Below, piece by piece: positions 1 through 7,943 of a stretch of 64,000 nt of DNA. A program made the position numbers and the translations under genes. The stretch is from Bifidobacterium simiarum (GTDB lineage Bacteria; Actinomycetota; Actinomycetes; Actinomycetales; Bifidobacteriaceae). The stretch is taken from NCBI RefSeq assembly GCF_002802905.1, contig NZ_PEBK01000001.1, positions 1-64,000 on the forward strand. Reading direction: 5' to 3'. Position 1 is the first letter of the stretch. Each line of letters begins with the position of its first letter. The notes under the pieces are model-generated. The model saw only the letters and a program-made list of their open reading frames with translations, was not told where the DNA came from and searched no databases.

Positions 1-219
1 CTGGGGGATCGGTTGGTTGGGGGATGGTGATTGGCCGGTGATGGGGGCGGTGATCGGCGGGTGGGTTTCCGGCTGATTGTCGGGTTCGTTAATCGTTGGG
101 TTTGCCGATCGATCGTGGTCTTGGTCCGTGCCGATGTGCCGATCGCGGTCTCTGTCTTTGCCGATCGTGGTCTCTGCCCGTGCCGACTGTTCCCCGGTGT
201 CGGACGGTACTTTTGAAAA
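1..219. repeat. Low-complexity tandem region upstream of adhE
   Basis: No convincing gene. From about 105 to 192 the words GCCGATCG, GTGGTCT and GTGCCGA recur in degenerate tandem order. Small open frames here have no ribosome binding site and consist only of the repeat. Function not evident. Confidence 0.45.
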
Positions 220-237
220 GGTCTTTTATAAAAGATC
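220..237. promoter_or_regulatory. Near-perfect 18-bp palindrome upstream of the adhE -35
   Basis: GGTCTTTTATAAAAGATC is symmetric except at one outer pair, with a perfect 14-bp core TCTTTTATAAAAGA. It ends 10 bp before the putative -35 box. That is where an operator would sit, but I recognise no regulator family for it. It could also be an AT-rich upstream promoter element. Confidence 0.35.
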
Positions 238-247
238 GGTCGCGGTT

Positions 248-276
248 TTGCCAAGACTTGCCTTCTGCGTTATTGT
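248..276 (+). promoter_or_regulatory. Putative adhE promoter
   Basis: TTGCCA at 248-253 and TATTGT at 271-276 are separated by 17 bp, the best sigma70-type pair before adhE. The -10 box lies inside the following palindrome. The leader to the GTG start would be about 105 nt. Confidence 0.5.
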
Positions 277-290
277 GATCAAGGTCACAT
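273..290. promoter_or_regulatory. Rex-like (or Crp-like) operator over the adhE -10
   Basis: TTGTGATCAAGGTCACAT contains TGTGA-N6-TCACA. This fits the NADH/NAD-sensing repressor Rex, whose actinobacterial sites resemble TGTGAACGCGTTCACA and which controls adhE in many Gram-positives. The same half-sites fit Crp-family proteins. Overlap with the -10 favours a repressor, hence Rex. Inference from motif and position only. Confidence 0.5.
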
Positions 291-388
291 CAACAACGAT
301 GCGTCTAGCAACAGGAATCCGGGTCGTGAGCGAGGAGCGCTTCGCGACCGAGCCAGATAGATTTTGGACCGATCCCAAGGAGGACACT

Positions 389-3124
389 GTGGTCGCAGCT
401 AAGAAGCAGGCGGAGGAGAAGGCTCCCGTGGAGCCCGTGGTTCCCGAGGTGAGCCCCGCCGAGCAGGAAGTCGACAATCTGGTCAAGAAGGCTCTGGTCG
501 CCCTCGACGAATTCGAGAAGCTCAACCAGGAGCAGGTCGACCACATCGTGGCCAAGGCCTCCGTCGCCGCACTGAACAAGCACCTCGTGCTCGCCAAGCT
601 GGCCGTCGAGGAAACCGGCCGTGGTCTCGTGGAGGACAAGGCCACCAAGAACATCTTCGCGTGTGAGCACATCACCAACCACCTCGCCAAGCAGCGCACG
701 GTGGGCATCATCCACGAGGACGACGTCGAAGGCATCACCGAGATCGCCGAGCCCGTCGGCGTGGTCGCCGGCGTCACCCCCGTCACCAACCCCACCTCCA
801 CTGCCATCTTCAAGTCGCTGATCGCCCTGAAGACCCGTTGCCCGATCGTCTTCGGCTTCCACCCCGGCGCCCAGAAGTGCTCCGTCGAAGCCGCTCGCAT
901 CGTGCGTGACGCCGCCATCAAGGCCGGCGCCCCCGCCAACTGCATCCAGTGGATCGAGCACCCCTCCATCGAGGCCACCGGCGCCCTGATGAAGCACCCC
1001 GGCGTGGCCACCATCCTCGCCACCGGCGGCCCCGGCATGGTCAAGGCCGCCTACACCTCCGGCAAGCCCGCCCTCGGCGTGGGCGCCGGCAACGCCCCGG
1101 CCTACGTGGCCCCCGACGCCGACATCGTGCGCACCGCCAACGATCTGGTGCTCTCCAAGCACTTCGATTACGGCATGATCTGCGCCACCGAGCAGGCCGT
1201 CATCGCCGACAAGGCCGTCTACGCCCCGCTGATCGCCGAGATGAAGAAGCGTAAGGCCTACTTCGTCAACGCCGAGGAGAAGGCCAAGCTCGAGCAGTAC
1301 ATGTTCGGCGTCACCGCCTACGACCACGAGGGCCAGAAGACCAAGCTCAACTCCGTGGTGCCGGGCAAGTCCCCGCAGTTCCTCGCCAAGGCCGCCGGCT
1401 TCGAGATCCCCGAGGACGCCACCATCCTCGCCGCCGAGTGCAAGGAAGTCGGCGAAATGGAGCCGCTGACCATGGAGAAGCTCGCCCCGGTGCAGGCCTT
1501 CCTCAAGGCCGACAACCAGGAGCAGGCCTTCGAGATGTGCGAGAAGATGCTGCTGCACGGCGCCGGCCACACCGCCGCCATCCACACCAACGACGAGGAT
1601 CTGGTCGACGAGTACGGCACCCGCATGCACGCCTGCCGCATCATCTGGAACCAGCCGAGCTCCCTCGGCGGCATCGGCGACATCTACAACGCCATCGCCC
1701 CGTCGCTCACCCTGGGCTGCGGCTCCTACGGCGGCAACTCGGTCTCCGGCAACGTTCAGGCCGTCAACCTCATCAACATCAAGCGCGTTGCCCGGAGGAA
1801 CAACAACATGCAGTGGTTCAAGATTCCTGCCAAGACCTACTTCGAGCCGAACGCCATCAAGTACCTGCGCGACATGGCCGGCGTCAACCGCGTCGTGTTC
1901 GTGTGCGACAAGGTGATGCTCGACCTCGGCATCGTGGAGAAGGCCATCCAGCAGCTGCGCCTGCGCCCGAACCACGTCGACTACCGCATCATCGACTACG
2001 TGGAGCCGGAGCCCTCGGTCGAGACCGTGCAGCGCGGCGCCGCCATGATGCGCGACGAGTTCCAGCCCGACACCATCATCGCCATCGGCGGCGGCTCCCC
2101 GATGGACGCCGCGAAGATCATGTGGCTGCTCTACGAGCACCCGGAAATCGAGTTCTCCGACATCCGCGAGAAGTTCTTCGACATCCGCAAGCGCGCGTTC
2201 AAGCTGCCCGCCCTCGGCAAGAAGGCCCACCTCGTGTGCGTGCCTACCTCCTCGGGCACCGGCTCCGAAGTCACGCCGTTCGCCGTGATCACCGACCACA
2301 AGACCGGCTACAAGTACCCGATCACCGACTATGCGCTGACCCCGTCCGTGGCCATCGTCGACCCGGTGCTCGCCCGCACCCAGCCGCGCAAGCTGGCCTC
2401 CGACTCCGGCTTCGACGCCCTGACCCACTCCTTCGAGGCCTACGTCTCGGTGTACGCCAACGACTTCACCGACGGCATGGCGCTGCACGCGGCCAAGCTG
2501 ATCTGGGAGAACCTCGAGACCTCCGTGAAGGAAGGCGCAGCCAACCCGCAGGCCCAGGAGAAGATGCACAACGCCGCCACCATGGCCGGCATGGCCTTCG
2601 GCTCCGCGTTCCTCGGCATGTGCCACGGCATGGCCCACACCATCGGCGCCCTGTGCCACATCGCCCACGGCCGCACCAACTCCATCCTGCTGCCGTACGT
2701 GATCCGCTACAACGGTCAGCTCCCGGACGAGCCGACCAGCTGGCCGAAGTACAACAAGTACGTGGCCCCGCAGCGCTACCAGGACATCGCCCGCAACCTG
2801 GGCATCGATCCCGGCCGCACCCCGGAGGAGGGCGTCGAGAACCTGGCCCGCGCCGTCGAGGACTACCGCGACAACAAGCTCGGCATGGACAAGTCCTTCC
2901 AGGCCGCCGGCGTTGACGAGGACTACTTCTGGAGCGTGCTCGAGCAGATCGGCATGCGCGCCTACGAGGACCAGTGCACCCCCGCCAACCCGCGCATCCC
3001 GATGATCGAGGACATGAAGGACATCGCCATCGCCGCCTACTACGGTGTCTCGCAGGCCGAAGGCCACGCCCGCCGTGTGGCCCGCGAAGGTGCCAACGCC
3101 GTCGAGGAAGCCTCCCAGCGCTGA
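389..3124 (+). CDS. adhE: Bifunctional acetaldehyde-CoA / alcohol dehydrogenase AdhE
   Basis: Reduces acetyl-CoA to acetaldehyde and then ethanol, consuming two NADH; it is the ethanol branch of the bifid shunt. 911 residues, normal for fused AdhE. The N-terminal CoA-acylating aldehyde dehydrogenase half has its catalytic Cys at about 265 (DYGMICATEQ). A linker near NNNMQWFKIPAKTYFEPN leads to the C-terminal iron alcohol dehydrogenase half, with GGGSPMDAAK for NAD and DALTHSFEAY and CHGMAHTIGALCHIAHG for iron. The frame stays open far upstream, but GTG at 389 has AAGGAGGA 5 nt before it and begins the family-like N-terminus (VAAKKQAEE), so I take 389. Probably monocistronic, with its own promoter and Rex-like site. 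It lies next to the glycyl-radical island and could drain its NADH. Confidence 0.93.
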   Translation: MVAAKKQAEEKAPVEPVVPEVSPAEQEVDNLVKKALVALDEFEKLNQEQVDHIVAKASVAALNKHLVLAKLAVEETGRGLVEDKATKNIFACEHITNHLAKQRTVGIIHEDDVEGITEIAEPVGVVAGVTPVTNPTSTAIFKSLIALKTRCPIVFGFHPGAQKCSVEAARIVRDAAIKAGAPANCIQWIEHPSIEATGALMKHPGVATILATGGPGMVKAAYTSGKPALGVGAGNAPAYVAPDADIVRTANDLVLSKHFDYGMICATEQAVIADKAVYAPLIAEMKKRKAYFVNAEEKAKLEQYMFGVTAYDHEGQKTKLNSVVPGKSPQFLAKAAGFEIPEDATILAAECKEVGEMEPLTMEKLAPVQAFLKADNQEQAFEMCEKMLLHGAGHTAAIHTNDEDLVDEYGTRMHACRIIWNQPSSLGGIGDIYNAIAPSLTLGCGSYGGNSVSGNVQAVNLINIKRVARRNNNMQWFKIPAKTYFEPNAIKYLRDMAGVNRVVFVCDKVMLDLGIVEKAIQQLRLRPNHVDYRIIDYVEPEPSVETVQRGAAMMRDEFQPDTIIAIGGGSPMDAAKIMWLLYEHPEIEFSDIREKFFDIRKRAFKLPALGKKAHLVCVPTSSGTGSEVTPFAVITDHKTGYKYPITDYALTPSVAIVDPVLARTQPRKLASDSGFDALTHSFEAYVSVYANDFTDGMALHAAKLIWENLETSVKEGAANPQAQEKMHNAATMAGMAFGSAFLGMCHGMAHTIGALCHIAHGRTNSILLPYVIRYNGQLPDEPTSWPKYNKYVAPQRYQDIARNLGIDPGRTPEEGVENLARAVEDYRDNKLGMDKSFQAAGVDEDYFWSVLEQIGMRAYEDQCTPANPRIPMIEDMKDIAIAAYYGVSQAEGHARRVAREGANAVEEASQR

Positions 3125-3161
3125 TCTCGGAATCCGTTCCCGATCTGACTGACCGACCGAT

Positions 3162-3183
3162 GCCCCGCCCAACCCGGCGGGGC
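3162..3183 (+). terminator. Hairpin after adhE
   Basis: GCCCCGCC / GGCGGGGC with a 6-nt loop lies 38 nt after the adhE stop. No clear T-run follows, so termination efficiency is uncertain. The palindromic repeat starts 29 bp further on. Confidence 0.4.
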
Positions 3184-3211
3184 ATCGTCATATTCGGGGC
3201 TCATTTTCTTC

Positions 3212-3279
3212 GGTTCTTGGCAAATCCAAGCTTGAGCGGCCGGTTTTCGGTCTCCTCAAGCTTGGATTTGCCAAAAACC
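3212..3279. repeat. Palindromic repeat P, copy 1
   Basis: Arm TTGGCAAATCCAAGCTTGAG (3217-3236) is followed by an 18-nt GC-rich spacer (CGGCCGGTTTTCGG...) and the exact complement (3255-3274), then AAACC. It lies between the convergent adhE and activase genes. Same orientation as the copies near 10.9, 12.1 and 15.0 kb, judged by the asymmetric spacer. Confidence 0.85.
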
Positions 3280-3302
3280 ATGTTCGATGGTTCCTCTGGC
3301 TA

Positions 3303-4160
3303 TCAGAAGTAGGCCCGTACGTCGTTGTCAAGGAAGATCTGACGATAGTCGAGCAGATCCTCCTCGTGCAGTGCGTCCACCCCGGACATGGCGTAGGTCC
3401 GTCCAAGCATCTCGTACTTGCGTTCGCCGAACTGATGGAACGGTAGCAGCTGTACGGCGCTGATCTGCATCGATCGGAGCAGATTCGAGAAGGCGCGGGC
3501 GTCCTTCAGGGTGTTGTTCACTCCGGGGATCACGGGGATGCGCACGCAGATCTCCATCCCTCGTTCGACGGCACTGGCGAGGTTTCGCAACGGCAGATCG
3601 TTGTAGCCGCCGACCCACCGTTTATGCGCATCCCGGTCATGATGCTTGACATCGATGAGCAGATAGTCGAGCTCGTCCAACGCCCGGTTGAAGATGGGCG
3701 GAGCCACATGACCGGTCGTCTCCATGGCCGTGGCGATGCCGCGTCGTCTCAACTCCCGCAACAGAGGAATGGAGAACCGATGCTGCATGAGAGCCTCGCC
3801 GCCCGACAGGGTCACTCCGCCGCCCGATTCCTCGTAGAAGTCCCTGTCCTGTTCGCAGATGTCCGCGACCTCATTGATTGTGTAGTATTTTCCCTCGGTG
3901 GTGATTTCGCCGGTTCTGGGGTCGGTCAGTGTCTCGATGCGAGGACTGATGGATTCCGGGTTGGCGCACCACGGGCAGTGTAATGGACATCCCTTGAAGA
4001 ACACGGTGGTCCGTATTCCCGGGCCGTCGTTGGTCGAGAATTTCTGGATGTTGAAAATGAGCCCGGTGTTGTCTTTCCGGTCCGTGCATGGGCGGAAGAC
4101 CGTCGCGGCATTCGATGTGGGAGTCGTTTTCAGAGGATTCGTCATTGTGGTGGTCATCAT
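3303..4160 (-). CDS. Glycyl-radical enzyme activating protein (radical SAM), PflC/YbiY-like
   Basis: Installs the glycyl radical on a partner enzyme by reductive SAM cleavage; the partner is almost certainly the glycyl radical enzyme at 5449. 285 residues. Visible: KFSTNDGPGIRTTVFFKGC, the radical-SAM triad GCPLHCPWC (CX3CX2C), and GGGVTLSGGEAL for SAM binding. Most activases of dehydratase-type partners carry a Cys-rich ferredoxin insert after the triad. Here that stretch is short with a single Cys, as in pyruvate formate-lyase activase. The start ATG has AAAGG upstream on the minus strand. Divergent from the DeoR regulator, with a promoter at 4181-4209 whose spacer carries the putative DeoR site. 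Confidence 0.88.
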   Translation of the reverse strand: MMTTTMTNPLKTTPTSNAATVFRPCTDRKDNTGLIFNIQKFSTNDGPGIRTTVFFKGCPLHCPWCANPESISPRIETLTDPRTGEITTEGKYYTINEVADICEQDRDFYEESGGGVTLSGGEALMQHRFSIPLLRELRRRGIATAMETTGHVAPPIFNRALDELDYLLIDVKHHDRDAHKRWVGGYNDLPLRNLASAVERGMEICVRIPVIPGVNNTLKDARAFSNLLRSMQISAVQLLPFHQFGERKYEMLGRTYAMSGVDALHEEDLLDYRQIFLDNDVRAYF

Positions 4161-4180
4161 TGAAGCCTTTCTTTACCTTG

Positions 4181-4209
4181 ATCATAACTAATGAACGAAA
4201 GTAAATCAA
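4181..4209 (-). promoter_or_regulatory. Promoter of the activase gene
   Basis: On the minus strand TTGATT (4204-4209) and TATGAT (4181-4186) are 17 bp apart, a strong sigma70-type pair about 20 bp before the start codon. The spacer is the repeat motif TACTTTCGTTCATTAGT, so a bound DeoR protein would block it. Confidence 0.6.
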
Positions 4210-4228
4210 CTTACGAATGAAAAAATAA
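4190..4228. promoter_or_regulatory. Putative DeoR operator, two direct motif copies
   Basis: ATGAACGAAAGTAAA (4191-4205) and GAATGAAAAAATAA (from 4215) share the word GAAYGAAA. The same word reappears upstream of the glycyl radical enzyme (5287-5300). Shared motifs at both promoters of one locus, with a DeoR gene between them, suggest its binding sites. Inference. Confidence 0.5.
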
Positions 4229-4373
4229 GGATGGCATGCTGTGTTTTGGGCGAGTGCAAAAGGGCCTGCGAGGGGCTGGGGTGCAGACGCTTGTGTTCGT
4301 AGAATGTTTGGGTTTCGTATATCGCCTTTATGTTAGGGTTGCGAAAGGCTTATTCATGGTGTTGGGAGATGGC

Positions 4374-5126
4374 ATGGCGACGATGAAGCGGGAGAATCGC
4401 ATTCTTGAACTGTTGACCGAGCGCAAACGCATCGAAGTCGTTCGACTCGCCGAGGAACTGGGGGTCTCGCAGGTCACCGTCCGCAAGGATCTCAGTGATT
4501 TGGAGCGGCGTGGCATCATCAGCCGTGAGCATGGGTATGCGATGCTGAGGAGCGCCGATGACGTGGAGGGGCACCTCGCCTACCATTACGAGGAGAAGCG
4601 CAAGATCGCCAAGCGCGCTGCGGAATGCGTGTCCGATGGCGATGTGGTGATGATTGAAAGTGGCAGCTGCTGCGCGTTGCTGGCGGCCGAACTCGCCGAG
4701 ACGAAGAAGGACCTCACCATCATCACCAACAGCGCGTTCATCGCCGGGTATATTCGTGGCAAATCGAATGTGAGGATCATTCTGCTTGGTGGCATATATC
4801 AGCAGGATTCGCAGGTGATGGTGGGGCCGATGCTGGAGCAGTGCATGAAGGGGCTGTATGTGGATGTGCTGTTCGTAGGCGCGGACGGATACAGCCCGCA
4901 GTCCGGATTCTCCAATCGTGATCATATGCGTGCGCAGGCCGTTCATGATATGGCCGCGCACGCCGGCAGGGTTGCCGTGGTGACGGAAAGCGAGAAGTTT
5001 TCCAAGCGTTCGACGGTTCCTTTGGATTTCAACGGGCTTGACTGCATGGTCGTCACCGACGCGAGCGTCGGTGTGAAAGTCGCCGGTTCGCTTGCCGACG
5101 CGGGGATCGCCCTGGTCACCGTCTGA
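4374..5126 (+). CDS. DeoR/GlpR-family transcriptional regulator of the glycyl-radical locus
   Basis: 250 residues from the ATG at 4374, which has GGGAG 5 nt upstream; an ATG at 4356 with AAAGG is possible. The N-terminal DeoR winged helix reads RENRILELLTERKRIEVVRL then LGVSQVTVRKDLSDLERRG. The C-terminal sugar-phosphate sensor domain has IESGSCCALLAAEL, TNSAFIAGYI, LLGGIYQQDSQVMVGP and FVGADGYSPQSGFSNRD. DeoR repressors usually respond to a phosphorylated sugar of their own pathway, here plausibly an anhydrohexitol phosphate or 1-deoxyfructose 6-phosphate. Divergent from the activase and followed by the enzyme gene. The region around it is more AT-rich than the flanking housekeeping genes. 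Confidence 0.88.
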   Translation: MATMKRENRILELLTERKRIEVVRLAEELGVSQVTVRKDLSDLERRGIISREHGYAMLRSADDVEGHLAYHYEEKRKIAKRAAECVSDGDVVMIESGSCCALLAAELAETKKDLTIITNSAFIAGYIRGKSNVRIILLGGIYQQDSQVMVGPMLEQCMKGLYVDVLFVGADGYSPQSGFSNRDHMRAQAVHDMAAHAGRVAVVTESEKFSKRSTVPLDFNGLDCMVVTDASVGVKVAGSLADAGIALVTV

Positions 5127-5145
5127 CGTGACCTGGGACTGACAT

Positions 5146-5173
5146 GGCCGGGTTTTCCGCCCCGGCCTTTTTT
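5146..5173 (+). terminator. Rho-independent terminator of the deoR-type gene
   Basis: GGCCGGG / CCCGGCC stem with an 8-nt loop, followed by TTTTTT, 19 nt after the stop codon. It separates the regulator transcript from the enzyme operon. Confidence 0.8.
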
Positions 5174-5276
5174 CATATGCGGTGGCCGCCGACACGCCGG
5201 CCGATCGGTCTGTCGCTGCGGTGGTCGAGTGGGGGAATTCGTTGCTTTTGTTGGCTTTTAGATCATTTAAATTCTT

Positions 5277-5300
5277 TTTTACTTTCGAATGAAAGTAAAA
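5277..5300. promoter_or_regulatory. Putative DeoR operator upstream of the glycyl radical enzyme
   Basis: TTTTACTTTC-GAAT-GAAAGTAAAA is a perfect 10-bp inverted repeat ending 13 bp before the -35 box. Its right half repeats the motif found in the activase promoter. It sits upstream of the promoter, so it may work by looping, or by activation rather than simple occlusion. A further TTACGAAAA follows at 5305. Confidence 0.55.
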
Positions 5301-5313
5301 GTTATTACGAAAA

Positions 5314-5342
5314 TTGACAATCAAAATTTGTTTCGATATATT
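5314..5342 (+). promoter_or_regulatory. Promoter of the glycyl radical enzyme operon
   Basis: Consensus TTGACA (5314-5319), 17 bp, TATATT (5337-5342): one of the strongest-looking promoters in the window. It gives a leader of about 100 nt before the ATG at 5449. Confidence 0.75.
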
Positions 5343-5448
5343 GATGATTGTCAAAGCCGCACGGCATAGATGACGACCAACGATAACGATGTCGCCGAGT
5401 GCATCCCAATGCAGTGAAGTAAACGGCAATTAGAAAGGACGGACGGTC

Positions 5449-7863
5449 ATGAACGAAGAACACTTCGGCAGACTTACCCCGCGAATGAACTCGCTACGCG
5501 ACCAGCTTCTCGACGCCGAGCCTCAGGTCGACGTCGAGCGTGCGATGATCACCACCGAGGTCTACCGCGACAATGCCGACCAGCCGCTCGCGCTGAAGCG
5601 TGCGATCATGCTCAAGCGTGTGCTTGAGGAGATGACCATCTTCATCGAGCCCGAAACGCTGATCGCCGGAAATCAGGCGTCCACCAACCGTGGCGCCCCG
5701 ATCTTCCCCGAATACGCCATGAGCTGGGTGATCGACGAACTCGACAAGTTCGACAAGCGTGACGGCGACCGGTTCACCATCACCGAGGAGAACAAGGAGA
5801 AGCTTCGTTCCATCGCGCCGTTCTGGGAGCACAACACGCTGCTCGATCGCGGCCTGGCGGCATTTCCTCCGCATTCCAAGCTGTTCTATGATCTCGGCAT
5901 CATCAAGTCCGAGGGCAACATCACTTCGGGAGATGCCCACTGTGCCGTGAACTACGCCGGCGTGCTGTCGCAGGGTCTCAAAGGATACGCGATGCGGGCG
6001 AAGCGCAAGCTCGACGAACTCGACCTCACAGACTACCGCAACATCCACAAGAGCTACTTCTACCGTGCGATTCTCATGGTGGTCGATGCCATGCGTACGT
6101 TTGCCGGACGGTACGCCGCACTGGCCCGGCAGCAGGCGGCAACCGCCTCGCCGGATCGTGCCCGCGAGCTCGAACAAATGGCCGCGGCACTCGACCGCGT
6201 GCCCTATGAGCCGGCGCGCACCCTGCGAGAGGCGGTACAGTCCGTATGGCTGGTGCATCTCGTGCTGCAGATCGAATCCAACGGCCATAGCCTATCGTAC
6301 GGCCGTATGGACCAGTACCTCGATCCGTTCTACGAGGCCGATCTCAAAGCCGGTCGCATCACCGAGGATGAAGCTGCCGAACTCATGAGCAACCTGTGGC
6401 TCAAGACCTACACCATCAACAAGATCCGCTCTTGGAGCCACACGCAGTTCTCCGCAGGCTCCCCGCTTTACCAGAACGTCACCGTCGGCGGTCAGAAGCT
6501 CGTGGACGGCGATCCCGTGGATGCCACGAACCCAATGAGCTGGCTGATCCTCAAGACCGTGGCGCAATGCCACCTGACTCAGCCGAACCTCACCGTCCGC
6601 TACCATGCGAATCTTCCCGACGACTTCATGAACGAATGCATCGAGGTCGTGCGTTGCGGGTTCGGCATGCCGGCGTTCAACGACGACGAGGTCATCATCC
6701 CCAGCTTCATCAGCAAGGGTGTGAAGCGGGAGGACGCCTATAACTACAGTGCCATCGGATGCGTGGAGACCGCGGTCCCCGGCAAGTGGGGCTACCGGTG
6801 CACGGGCATGAGCTTCCTGAACTTCCCGAAGGCGCTGCTCATCGCCATGAATGACGGCGTCGACCCCGCAAGCGGCACCAAGCTCGTGGAAGGCATCGGA
6901 CACTTCCGTGACTTCACCAGCTTCGAACAGGTCATGGCCTGCTGGGACAAGGTCATCCGTGAAATGGCACGCCAGTGCGTGATCATCGACGCCACCTGCG
7001 ACATGGTGCTCGAACAGGACACCGCCGACATCCTCTGCTCCGCCCTGACCGACGACTGCATCGAACGCGGCCTCAATATGAAGGAGGGTGGTTCGGTCTA
7101 CGATTTCATCTCGGATCTGCAGGTGGGCATCGCCAATCTGGCCGACAGTCTCGCTGCGATGAAGAAGGTGGTCTTCGAGGACAGGGCCGTGACTCCCGCT
7201 GAACTCTGGGATGCGCTTGAGGCGAACTTCGAAGGGTCGACCAACGAGAGGATTCGCCAACTGCTGCAGCAAGCCCCGAAATACGGCAATGACGACGACT
7301 ACGTCGACTCGCTGATCCGGCAGGCATACGACATCTACATCGATGAGATGAAGAAGTATCACAACACCCGATACGGCCGCGGTCCTATCGGCGGTGTGTA
7401 CTATGCGGGCACCAGCTCCATCTCCGCCAACGTGCCGCAAGGCGCCGGCACCCTCGCCACTCCCGATGGCCGTAAGGCGGGGGAGGCGCTGGCCGAGGGG
7501 TGCAGCCCCTCGCATGGTGCGGATCTGTATGGTCCCACCGCCGTGTTCAAGAGCGTTTCCAAACTGCCGACGGAGGACATCACCGGTGGCGTGCTGCTCA
7601 ACCAGAAGATGACGCCGCAGGTGCTCGCCAAGCCGGAGAACAGGAGGAAGCTTGCCTTCGCCACCCGCACGTTCTTCGACCGTCTGCATGGCTATCACGT
7701 GCAGTACAACGTGGTTTCCCGCGATACGCTGATCGACGCGCAGAAGCATCCCGAACGTCATCGTGATCTCATCGTTCGCGTCGCCGGATACAGCGCGTTC
7801 TTCACCGTACTCTCCCGAGCCACGCAGAACGACATCATCGAACGTACCGAGCAGACGCTCTGA
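5449..7863 (+). CDS. Glycyl radical enzyme, PflD/YbiW type (probable 1,5-anhydrohexitol-6-phosphate lyase)
   Basis: 804 residues. Active-site Cys438 lies in SAIGCVETAVPGKWG; the Cys-Val-Glu motif marks the C-O-cleaving dehydratase/lyase clade rather than pyruvate formate-lyase, which has Cys-Cys. The C-terminal glycyl-radical motif is RVAGYSAFF with Gly780. AAAGGAC precedes the ATG. In E. coli the relatives YbiW and PflD, also encoded beside an activase and an Fsa aldolase, were reported to ring-open 1,5-anhydroglucitol 6-phosphate or 1,5-anhydromannitol 6-phosphate to 1-deoxyfructose 6-phosphate. The aldolase and kinase next door fit that reaction; which epimer is used cannot be read from sequence. 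Other polyol-type substrates remain possible. Cytoplasmic, oxygen-sensitive. Confidence 0.85.
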   Translation: MNEEHFGRLTPRMNSLRDQLLDAEPQVDVERAMITTEVYRDNADQPLALKRAIMLKRVLEEMTIFIEPETLIAGNQASTNRGAPIFPEYAMSWVIDELDKFDKRDGDRFTITEENKEKLRSIAPFWEHNTLLDRGLAAFPPHSKLFYDLGIIKSEGNITSGDAHCAVNYAGVLSQGLKGYAMRAKRKLDELDLTDYRNIHKSYFYRAILMVVDAMRTFAGRYAALARQQAATASPDRARELEQMAAALDRVPYEPARTLREAVQSVWLVHLVLQIESNGHSLSYGRMDQYLDPFYEADLKAGRITEDEAAELMSNLWLKTYTINKIRSWSHTQFSAGSPLYQNVTVGGQKLVDGDPVDATNPMSWLILKTVAQCHLTQPNLTVRYHANLPDDFMNECIEVVRCGFGMPAFNDDEVIIPSFISKGVKREDAYNYSAIGCVETAVPGKWGYRCTGMSFLNFPKALLIAMNDGVDPASGTKLVEGIGHFRDFTSFEQVMACWDKVIREMARQCVIIDATCDMVLEQDTADILCSALTDDCIERGLNMKEGGSVYDFISDLQVGIANLADSLAAMKKVVFEDRAVTPAELWDALEANFEGSTNERIRQLLQQAPKYGNDDDYVDSLIRQAYDIYIDEMKKYHNTRYGRGPIGGVYYAGTSSISANVPQGAGTLATPDGRKAGEALAEGCSPSHGADLYGPTAVFKSVSKLPTEDITGGVLLNQKMTPQVLAKPENRRKLAFATRTFFDRLHGYHVQYNVVSRDTLIDAQKHPERHRDLIVRVAGYSAFFTVLSRATQNDIIERTEQTL

Positions 7864-7943
7864 GGCAGACGCTCTGAGCGTCGGCATAACCGATACGCCA
7901 TTCATCAAGGTCCATCAAACCAGCAGTAATGAAAGGAAATACC

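Noticed and set aside
305-3172. Long minus-strand open frame opposite adhE (955 codons)
   Set aside because: Its translation is dominated by Gly/Val/His/Asp runs, typical of the antisense of a high-GC gene. AdhE on the other strand is complete.
5449-7863. Annotation as pyruvate formate-lyase (pflB)
   Set aside because: The active site is Gly-Cys-Val-Glu rather than Cys-Cys, and the partner genes are of the pflD/fsa kind.
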